Source: Acidimicrobiaceae bacterium (GTDB taxonomy: Bacteria > Actinomycetota > Acidimicrobiia > Acidimicrobiales > RAAP-2). From it: a stretch of 5,069 nucleotides of DNA. The stretch lies in contig PMAL01000146.1 of the NCBI GenBank assembly GCA_003152555.1, forward strand, positions 238 to 5,306, in the 5' to 3' direction. The position numbers and the translations under genes are program-made. The notes under the pieces are model-generated. The model was not told the DNA's origin and made no database searches. It saw only the letters and a list, made by a program, of their open reading frames with translations. Of the stretch, positions 1-4,813 are shown one piece after another. Every line of letters begins with the position of its first letter. Position 1 is the stretch's first letter.

Positions 1-711
1 GGCGCCGGCGGCACCGACGCGCAGGACTGGACCGAGATGTTGCTGCGCATGTACTCACGTTGGGCCGAGCGACGCGGCTACGGCGTCGAGATCGATGAAG
101 TGACCGAAGGCCAAGAGGCCGGGCTCTTGTCGACCACGTTTATTGTTAAGGGCCGCTACGCCTACGGCTGGCTCTCTACCGAACGCGGCGTGCACCGTCT
201 CGTGCGCATGAGCCCCTTTGACTCCCAGGCCCGGCGACAGACCAGTTTTGCCAGTATTGACGTCACGCCGCTGCTCGACGAGGGTTCGGGGGAAGTCGAG
301 ATCGACGAGAAGGATCTGCGCATCGATACGTTCCGTTCTTCGGGTGCGGGAGGACAGCACGTCAACACCACCGATTCGGCAATCCGCATTACGCACCTTC
401 CGTCGGGCATCGTGGTGAGTTGTCAGAATGAGCGCAGCCAGCACCAGAATCGCGCCCGCGCCATGCAAATCCTGGTCGCTAAGTTGGCCGAAAGGGCACG
501 GGTGGAACGCCAGGCACAAATGGACGCACTCAGCGGAACGCGCAGCGACAATGCGTGGGGTTCGCAAATTCGCAGTTACGTGCTGGCGCCCTATCAGCTG
601 GTGAAGGATCACCGCACCGACTACGAAACGGGCAACGTCGACGCAGTCTTAGAAGGCGATCTCGACGGATTCATGGAGGCCGAACTTCGACGTCAGCGCG
701 CGCGTTCCTAA
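1..711 (+). CDS. prfB: Peptide chain release factor 2 (RF2), 5' truncated by window edge
   Basis: RF2 recognises UAA and UGA stop codons in the ribosomal A site and triggers hydrolysis of peptidyl-tRNA. The frame is open from base 1, and the 236 visible residues begin with GAGGTDAQDW, a conserved RF2 segment, so roughly 130 N-terminal residues (domain 1) lie outside the window. The stop-codon-reading tripeptide SPF is at bases 211-219; RF1 would carry PxT there, so this is RF2. The catalytic GGQ is at bases 349-357 in the context SGAGGQHVNTTDSA, followed by the typical CQNERSQHQN segment and the C-terminal domain containing RSYVLAPYQLVKDHRT. The Gln of GGQ is the residue methylated by PrmC in the family. 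The first ATG in the window (base 37) is internal, not the true start. Any programmed frameshift site would lie upstream and cannot be assessed. The gene ends in TAA, 122 bases before ftsE. Identification is near certain. Confidence 0.97.
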   Translation, partial: GAGGTDAQDWTEMLLRMYSRWAERRGYGVEIDEVTEGQEAGLLSTTFIVKGRYAYGWLSTERGVHRLVRMSPFDSQARRQTSFASIDVTPLLDEGSGEVEIDEKDLRIDTFRSSGAGGQHVNTTDSAIRITHLPSGIVVSCQNERSQHQNRARAMQILVAKLAERARVERQAQMDALSGTRSDNAWGSQIRSYVLAPYQLVKDHRTDYETGNVDAVLEGDLDGFMEAELRRQRARS

Positions 712-750
712 GCGGGGCCAGAGAAACACGGTCGTTTTGGTGGCACGGTA

Positions 751-765
751 TTGACAAGTTGCCAA
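751..765 (+). repeat. Tandem palindromic heptamers TTGACAA-g-TTGCCAA upstream of ftsE
   Basis: Two odd-length palindromes of the form TTGnCAA lie one base apart (751-757 and 759-765), immediately upstream of the putative -10 box at 768-773. TTGACA also matches a -35 hexamer, but its distance to that -10 box is 11 bases, too short for a standard promoter. A regulator binding site is possible but is inference only; chance occurrence is not excluded. Confidence 0.25.
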
Positions 766-767
766 AC

Positions 768-773
768 TAGAAT
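768..773 (+). promoter_or_regulatory. Putative -10 box (TAGAAT) for the ftsEX transcript
   Basis: TAGAAT fits the actinobacterial TANNNT -10 consensus and lies in the prfB-ftsE gap. Seven bases separate it from the ATG at 781, so a start of transcription near 780-781 is expected. No -35 hexamer sits at 16-18 bases upstream; actinobacterial housekeeping promoters often lack one. The same box-to-start spacing recurs at three other genes in the window, which raises its credibility. Confidence 0.45.
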
Positions 774-780
774 GGCCCTT

Positions 781-837
781 ATGTATGTCAGCGCCTGCGC
801 ACTGATTCCAATCAGCCCAAAGGGGGTGTTGCCATGA
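781..837 (+). CDS. Possible 18-codon leader peptide upstream of ftsE
   Basis: Reading from the ATG at 781 gives MYVSACALIPISPKGVLP and a TGA at 835-837 that overlaps the ftsE ATG as ATGA, a typical translational-coupling arrangement. The ATG lies at the expected transcription start of the TAGAAT box at 768-773, so it could be translated leaderless. Another in-frame ATG at 772 falls inside the -10 box and would not be transcribed from this promoter. The reading frame contains the ftsE Shine-Dalgarno and a short dyad. The peptide resembles nothing I recognise, and a reading frame this short could easily arise by chance. No function is proposed beyond possible coupling or attenuation. Confidence 0.25.
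   Translation: MYVSACALIPISPKGVLP
802..815 (+). repeat. Perfect dyad CTGATT-cc-AATCAG before the ftsE Shine-Dalgarno
   Basis: Six-base arms are separated by two bases, ending five bases before the AGGGGG at 821-826. As RNA it could form a small five-pair hairpin with a four-base loop next to the ribosome binding site; as DNA it could be an operator half-site pair. It is not followed by a T-run, so it is not a terminator. Function is inferred only from position. Confidence 0.35.
821..826 (+). promoter_or_regulatory. Shine-Dalgarno (AGGGGG) for ftsE
   Basis: A purine-rich AGGGGG lies seven bases before the ATG at 834, good spacing for a Shine-Dalgarno. It fixes the ftsE start and is the only strong ribosome binding site in the window; the starts of dxs, msrB and the TldD-family gene have none. 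Confidence 0.75.
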
Positions 838-1532
838 TTCGATTTGAGAATGTCTCTAAGACCTACAAGAACGGCACCTCGGCGCTCAAGGACATCACGC
901 TCGACATCGACAAGGGTGAATTTGTCTTCTTGGTCGGTGCGTCGGGATCGGGCAAGACGACATTTTTGCGCCTATTGCTGCGTGAGGAGTTGCCCGACCG
1001 CGGACGGATTCTCGAAGCGGGACGCGACATTGGCGACCTTCCTAAATGGCGCGTGCCGTATCTACGGCGCAACATTGGCTGCGTCTTCCAGGACTTCCGG
1101 TTGCTGCCCAATAAGTCGGTCTTCGAGAACGTGGCCTTCGCCCTTGAAGTGATTGGCAGGCCCCGCTCGACAGTTGAATCGCAGGTCCCGCAAATTCTTG
1201 AACTCGTGGGCTTGACCGATAAATCCAAGAACCTGCCCCACGAACTCTCCGGTGGTGAGCAACAGCGCGTGGCGATCGCGCGCGCATTCGTGAACCGTCC
1301 GCTGATATTGCTCGCTGACGAGCCGACGGGCAACCTGGACCCGACCAACTCCGAATCGATCATGGCGTTGCTCGAGCGGATCAACCGCACCGGCACGACC
1401 GTCGTGATGGCCACGCACGACAAGGGACTCGTTGACCGGATGCGTCGCCGGGTCGTGGAGCTCGACCGCGGCGAGATGATCCGCGACCAGGTGCGCGGCG
1501 TCTACGGCATTGACGAAGTGGGTGTGCTCTAG
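834..1532 (+). CDS. ftsE: Cell division ATP-binding protein FtsE
   Basis: FtsE is the cytoplasmic ATPase of the FtsEX complex, a type VII ABC system that uses ATP to drive a conformational change in FtsX and activate peptidoglycan hydrolases at division (RipC in mycobacteria, EnvC-amidases in E. coli), rather than to move a substrate. The 232 residues are full length for the family. All ABC motifs are present: Walker A GASGSGKT at 35-42, Q-loop Gln86 in VFQDFRLLPN, signature LSGGEQQR at 138-145, Walker B LILLADEP at 157-164, D-loop NLD at 167-169 and H-loop His195. The Q-loop region FQDFRLL and the early LLLREE segment (48-53) are characteristic of FtsE. The C-terminal RDQVRGVYG matches actinobacterial FtsE proteins. 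ATG at 834 is chosen because of the AGGGGG seven bases upstream. The TAG stop shares its last base with the ftsX GTG, indicating co-translation. Confidence 0.97.
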   Translation: MIRFENVSKTYKNGTSALKDITLDIDKGEFVFLVGASGSGKTTFLRLLLREELPDRGRILEAGRDIGDLPKWRVPYLRRNIGCVFQDFRLLPNKSVFENVAFALEVIGRPRSTVESQVPQILELVGLTDKSKNLPHELSGGEQQRVAIARAFVNRPLILLADEPTGNLDPTNSESIMALLERINRTGTTVVMATHDKGLVDRMRRRVVELDRGEMIRDQVRGVYGIDEVGVL

Positions 1533-2386
1533 TGCGCGTGTACTTCCGCTACGCCTTTAAGGAAACCTTCAGCAACCTCTGGCGCAACCGGATGATGACG
1601 GTGGCCGCGGTACTGACCGTGGCGGTCTCTCTCTCGCTCGTGGGTGGAGCGTTGCTCTTAAAGCAGAGCGCGGCGCAGGCGTCCTTCCAGTGGCAACAGG
1701 GGACTCGGGTCACGGTCTGGATGCAGCCCACGGCCTCGACCGGCGAGATTTCTACCATAAAGACCCAACTCGCCACCATGCCGATCGTGAAGGACTGCGT
1801 CTATTTCACGCAGGCCCAGGACTTCCAAGAAGCCAAGAAACTACTGCCGCTGCCCGAATCGTCGGTACTCACGGTCGCCGAAGTGCCGTCGTCGTATCAG
1901 TGCGTGCCCACGGTGCCCTCCGACGCGTTCCTCGTGCGCTCGACGCTCTCCAACGAGCCCGGCATCTACGAAGTCACGGCGCCCAACAAGCAGATTCGAG
2001 AGATGAACAAAGTCATCCGAGTGATGCAGATCATCTTCCTGGCGTTGGCTGGGGTGTTGTTCTTCTCGGCCATGGTCTTGATCCTCAACACCATCCGCAT
2101 GGCTATCTTCTCGCGGCGCCGCGAGGTGTCGGTGATGAAGTTGGTGGGCGCGACGAACTGGTTCATCCGGATCCCCTACATCACAGAAGGGTTTATTCAG
2201 GGTCTCTTGGGTTCAATCGTCGCCGTGGGCGCAGTCACCGCGCTGCATACGTGGTATCCGCTGCCGGTGCAATTCAAATTGAGCACCGCTGACTTGCTGG
2301 GTTCGAACGCCGTGGTGCTGATCATGGGCGCGGTCATTGGCTCGGTCGGATCGGCGATCGCCATCCGCAGATTCCTTGACGTTTAG
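1532..2386 (+). CDS. ftsX: Cell division protein FtsX (membrane subunit of FtsEX)
   Basis: FtsX is the integral membrane partner of FtsE; its large extracytoplasmic loop binds and activates cell-wall hydrolases or their adaptors. The 284-residue protein has the FtsX plan: a short cytoplasmic N-terminus (ETFSNLWRNRMMT), a first membrane segment at about 22-44, an extracytoplasmic domain of about 120 residues (45-165), then three further membrane segments at about 165-187, 219-240 and 257-280. The cytoplasmic stretch IFSRRREVSVMKLVGATNWFI (192-212, less its last residue in some relatives) is the family hallmark after the second segment and contacts FtsE. The start is GTG, overlapping the ftsE TAG by one base; a GTG two codons later is possible, but the MR start resembles actinobacterial relatives. 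Two cysteines, C89 and C124, lie in the outer domain and might form a disulphide (inference). The stop overlaps that of the converging msrB. Confidence 0.95.
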   Translation: MRVYFRYAFKETFSNLWRNRMMTVAAVLTVAVSLSLVGGALLLKQSAAQASFQWQQGTRVTVWMQPTASTGEISTIKTQLATMPIVKDCVYFTQAQDFQEAKKLLPLPESSVLTVAEVPSSYQCVPTVPSDAFLVRSTLSNEPGIYEVTAPNKQIREMNKVIRVMQIIFLALAGVLFFSAMVLILNTIRMAIFSRRREVSVMKLVGATNWFIRIPYITEGFIQGLLGSIVAVGAVTALHTWYPLPVQFKLSTADLLGSNAVVLIMGAVIGSVGSAIAIRRFLDV

Positions 2387-2781
2387 TCGTTCGCCTCGCT
2401 GAAGTCAATCGCCGCGGAGTTGACGCAGTAACGCAGTCCGGTCGGTGTGGGCCCATCGTCAAAGACGTGGCCCAGATGACCGCCGCACTTTGCACAGAGA
2501 ATCTCAGTGCGCTTGCGAAAAAGCGAGTGGTCGGCGCGTTCAATGATGGTGCCGGGTTCGCACGCGTCGAAGCTCGGCCACCCGCAGCCGGAATCGAATT
2601 TCTGACTCGTGGTAAAGAGGCGCTGCCCACATCCGCCGCAGGAGAAGACGCCATCCGCGTCCACGTGCAATAACGAACCGGTGAAAGGAGCTTCGGTGGC
2701 CGCCTCGCGCAGTACGGCGTAGCGCTCGAGCGAGAGTTCCTCGCGCCACTGCTCCTTGGACTTTTCGATTTCGTAGGTCAT
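2383..2781 (-). CDS. msrB: Peptide-methionine (R)-S-oxide reductase MsrB
   Basis: MsrB reduces methionine-R-sulfoxide in proteins back to methionine, usually recycled by thioredoxin, and acts in the cytoplasm when, as here, there is no signal peptide. The 132 residues are the usual size of a single-domain MsrB. The zinc site is intact: CxxC at 48-51 and CAKC at 96-99. The catalytic cysteine is C119 in RYCVNSAA, with His102 and His105 of GHLGHVF and Asn121 lining the site. C66 in DSGCGWPSF is the position of the usual recycling cysteine. C74, in FDACEPG, is an extra cysteine not typical of the family. The start is the first plausible one; it has no Shine-Dalgarno but a TACATT box ends seven bases before the A. 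dxs lies 36 bases upstream on the same strand, so co-transcription is possible. The TAA at the 3' end overlaps the ftsX TAG on the other strand. Confidence 0.96.
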   Translation of the reverse strand: MTYEIEKSKEQWREELSLERYAVLREAATEAPFTGSLLHVDADGVFSCGGCGQRLFTTSQKFDSGCGWPSFDACEPGTIIERADHSLFRKRTEILCAKCGGHLGHVFDDGPTPTGLRYCVNSAAIDFSEAND

Positions 2782-2805
2782 GGCCTTAATGTACCGTGAC
2801 CTACG
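2772..2805. repeat. 9-bp inverted repeat spanning the msrB start codon and -10 box
   Basis: CGTAGGTCA at 2772-2780 is the exact reverse complement of TGACCTACG at 2797-2805, with a 16-base spacer. On the msrB strand the inner arm contains the last two bases of the start codon, and the spacer contains the TACATT box at 2793-2788. On a dxs-msrB read-through RNA the arms could pair and hide the start codon; as DNA the dyad could be an operator. The arms are directly visible; either function is inference. Confidence 0.5.
2788..2793 (-). promoter_or_regulatory. Putative -10 box (TACATT) for leaderless msrB
   Basis: On the minus strand TACATT (TANNNT class) is followed by six bases, AAGGCC, and then the msrB ATG, so transcription would begin at or next to the start codon. 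The AAGG is too close to the ATG to work as a Shine-Dalgarno. There is no recognisable -35. It lies in the 36-base dxs-msrB gap and would give msrB its own promoter. Confidence 0.45.
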
Positions 2806-2817
2806 GCGACGTCGATC

Positions 2818-4743
2818 TTACAAATAGTGCGCGTGGGGCGATTCGGGAAGCACGCGCGGGAATTCCGGCTTGTCTTCGAGCAGCCGCAGAAAGGCGCCTG
2901 AGAGTCCTTCGGCATCGAGACCCAGCTCAGTTAACAGCGAGTCGGGATGATCGTGTTCGAGGAACACCCGTGGCACCCCGAGTATGCGCGTGGTGGGGAA
3001 GGGTTGGGCCAACTCTTGAGCACGATTGCGCAGGGCCGAGACCATCAGGGTGCCCGCGCCGCCGTGTCGAGTGCCGTCTTCAACGGTGACGACCCGTTCG
3101 TGGCTTAAGGCGTCGTCAATCATGGCCGGATCGGGCGGCAGTACGCGCACGTCGTACAGCGTGACCTTGAGACTCTGCTCGCCAATGAATTCCAGCGCTT
3201 TGTAAGCGTTCGGCGCCATCTTGCCCACGGCCAAAACGCACAGCGACCCGTCGCCGCGCACGACCCGTCGCGCGTGCAATCCCTCGCCAATGAGTCCGTC
3301 GAAGGGCTTGGGCAGTGTCTTGGGGAAACGAATCGCGGTGGGGGTTGACATGGAGAGCGCCGTTGAGAGCATGCCGGGAATCTCTTCCGCTGTCGAGGGC
3401 GCAAAAATCGTCATGTTGGGAATTGCGAGACAGAGCGCGATATCCAAGAGTCCGTGGTGACTGGGACCATCGTCGCCGGTGATGCCGGCGCTCTTAAAGG
3501 CAAATACCACCGGCAGGTTGAGCAGTCCGACGTCCAAGTGGGCCTGATCGAACGCGCGTGAGAAGAATGTTGAATACATTGCCACAACTGGCTTAAGTCC
3601 ACCCATGGCCATGCCCGCGGCCGCCGTGACGGCGTGCTGCTCGGCAATGCCGACGTCAAAGAACCGCTTCGGGAAGCGTTCCTGGAAGTCGAGTAGCCCC
3701 ATGGGCCCCGCCATCGCTGCGGTGATAGCAACAATGCGCTCATCGGCGGCGGCCATGGTCAGCAGCGAGTTGGCGAAGGTGTCGATGAAGGACTGGGGCG
3801 CGATTACTTCATCGTTGACGCGTGGGGGCAATTTGTAGTCGTGCAGCTTCAGGTTGTCATTCACCGCGGGCGCGTAGCCGCGGCCCTTTTCGGTCAGGAC
3901 GTGGATCACGATTGGCCCGTCCCAGAGGGCCGCGCTGCGCAGTGCCGTTTCCAATGATTCGATGTTGTGACCGTCGATAGGTCCGACGTAGCGAACCCCG
4001 AGGGTCTCAAAGAACGTGTGCGGCGTCACCATCTCGCGCATGACCGAGGTGACGCCGTGCATGCCGAGGTAGGCCGCCTGACCGACGGCGGGAATCTTTG
4101 GCACCGTGCCGCGAATGCGTTCGCGCAGCTGGACGTAGGTGCGGTTGAGTCGAAGCGAGGTGAGTGATTCGGAGAGCTTCGAAATGGTGGGCGCGTAACT
4201 GCGCCCGTTGTCGTTGAGGATCACGACCACGCGTTGGTTCGAGTGACCCAGGTTATTGAGGGCCTCGAACGCCATGCCGCCGGTGAGCGATCCGTCGCCG
4301 ACGACGGCCACAATGTGTCGGTTACCGCCGCGACCAATGAGTTCCTTGCGCTGTTCAAGCGCCACCGAAAGGCCGTGGGCGTAGGAGAGCGCCGTGGAGG
4401 CGTGCGACGACTCGATCCAGTCGTGTTCGCTCTCGGTGCGGTTGGGATAGCCCGAGAGCCCGCCGCGCTGTCGCAGACCGCTAAACCCTTCGCGTCGTCC
4501 GGTGAGCAGTTTGTGGACGTAGGCCTGGTGACCGGTATCCCACAGCAAGATGTCCTTGGGCGACTCAAAGACGCGGTGCAGCGCGATGGTGAGTTCGACG
4601 ACGCCGAGGTTCGATCCGAGGTGTCCACCGGTCGTCGTGACCGTCGAGATAATGAACTCACGAATCTCGGCGCTCAATTGGTTTAGCTCGTCGTAGCTCA
4701 GTGCCTGTAGGTCGGCGGGGCTTTCAATCGACGTAAGAATCAC
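2818..4743 (-). CDS. dxs: 1-deoxy-D-xylulose-5-phosphate synthase (Dxs), with unusual KSAG in place of DRAG
   Basis: Dxs condenses pyruvate and glyceraldehyde 3-phosphate, using thiamine diphosphate, to give DXP and CO2: the entry step of the MEP isoprenoid pathway, also feeding thiamine and pyridoxal synthesis in some bacteria. The 641 residues are full length. Visible landmarks: TGGHLGSNLGVVEL with His41 (E. coli His49), the thiamine-diphosphate motif GDGSLTGGMAFEALN from 149 ending in NDN at 177-179, catalytic Glu368 in GIAEQHAVT (E. coli Glu370), Tyr390 and Arg396 in YSTFFSRAFDQ (Tyr392, Arg398), Asp425, His429 and Arg472 (Asp427, His431, Arg478). The oddity is K417-S418-A-G where nearly all relatives have DRAG, so Ser replaces E. 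coli Arg420. The GTG start is immediately preceded by an in-frame TAG, so nothing can lie upstream, and the N-terminus ESPADLQALSYDEL fits the family. There is no Shine-Dalgarno; a TAGGCT box lies six bases before the GTG. Confidence 0.95.
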   Translation of the reverse strand: MILTSIESPADLQALSYDELNQLSAEIREFIISTVTTTGGHLGSNLGVVELTIALHRVFESPKDILLWDTGHQAYVHKLLTGRREGFSGLRQRGGLSGYPNRTESEHDWIESSHASTALSYAHGLSVALEQRKELIGRGGNRHIVAVVGDGSLTGGMAFEALNNLGHSNQRVVVILNDNGRSYAPTISKLSESLTSLRLNRTYVQLRERIRGTVPKIPAVGQAAYLGMHGVTSVMREMVTPHTFFETLGVRYVGPIDGHNIESLETALRSAALWDGPIVIHVLTEKGRGYAPAVNDNLKLHDYKLPPRVNDEVIAPQSFIDTFANSLLTMAAADERIVAITAAMAGPMGLLDFQERFPKRFFDVGIAEQHAVTAAAGMAMGGLKPVVAMYSTFFSRAFDQAHLDVGLLNLPVVFAFKSAGITGDDGPSHHGLLDIALCLAIPNMTIFAPSTAEEIPGMLSTALSMSTPTAIRFPKTLPKPFDGLIGEGLHARRVVRGDGSLCVLAVGKMAPNAYKALEFIGEQSLKVTLYDVRVLPPDPAMIDDALSHERVVTVEDGTRHGGAGTLMVSALRNRAQELAQPFPTTRILGVPRVFLEHDHPDSLLTELGLDAEGLSGAFLRLLEDKPEFPRVLPESPHAHYL

Positions 4744-4749
4744 CTATCC

Positions 4750-4755
4750 AGCCTA
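4750..4755 (-). promoter_or_regulatory. Putative -10 box (TAGGCT) for leaderless dxs
   Basis: On the minus strand TAGGCT, a common actinobacterial form of the -10 box, is followed by GGATAG and then the dxs GTG. Transcription would start at or one base from the start codon. No -35 hexamer is seen 16-18 bases upstream, and there is no usable Shine-Dalgarno. It points away from the TACGAT box at 4801-4806, so the two promoters share the 70-base gap. Confidence 0.5.
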
Positions 4756-4800
4756 CCGTTTTGGTGTTTCTCGCCTGGCAGCGGCCGAATACCCAGCCGA

Positions 4801-4806
4801 TACGAT
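4801..4806 (+). promoter_or_regulatory. Putative -10 box (TACGAT) for leaderless TldD-family gene
   Basis: TACGAT (TANNNT class) is followed by seven bases, TGTTTTC, and then the ATG at 4814. The intervening bases are pyrimidine-rich and contain no Shine-Dalgarno, which favours a leaderless transcript. No -35 hexamer is recognisable upstream. Confidence 0.5.
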
Positions 4807-4813
4807 TGTTTTC

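Noticed and set aside
55..612. 185-codon open frame on the minus strand across prfB
   Set aside because: It is antisense to the well-supported RF2 frame with SPF and GGQ motifs; its translation resembles no protein family.
751..785. Classical promoter using TTGACA (751-756) as -35
   Set aside because: The nearest -10-like sequences are 11 bases (TAGAAT) or 22-23 bases (TTATGT, TATGTA) away; neither spacing suits a standard promoter.
1690..2292. 200-codon plus-strand frame within ftsX
   Set aside because: It is a different frame of ftsX, rich in His, Arg and Gly as expected from out-of-frame translation of GC-rich DNA; the ftsX frame has clear membrane segments and family motifs.
2807..2814. 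CGACGTCG palindrome just after the dxs stop as a terminator
   Set aside because: The arms are four bases, with no loop and no T-run on the dxs strand; such short palindromes are frequent at this GC content.
4234..4686. Long open frame of 150 codons on the plus strand inside dxs
   Set aside because: It lies wholly within a clearly conserved dxs, encodes no recognisable motif, and antisense open frames of this length are common in GC-rich coding DNA.
2818..4743. Dxs as an inactive or non-Dxs transketolase-like paralogue
   Set aside because: Despite KSAG, the length and all other cofactor, catalytic and phosphate-binding residues match Dxs, so the simplest call remains Dxs with a substitution.
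4743..4798. Direct repeat GGCTGGGTA / GGCTGGATA on the dxs strand in the divergent gap
   Set aside because: There are only two imperfect copies, 45 bases apart, one of them overlapping the -10 box; too weak to call a binding site.
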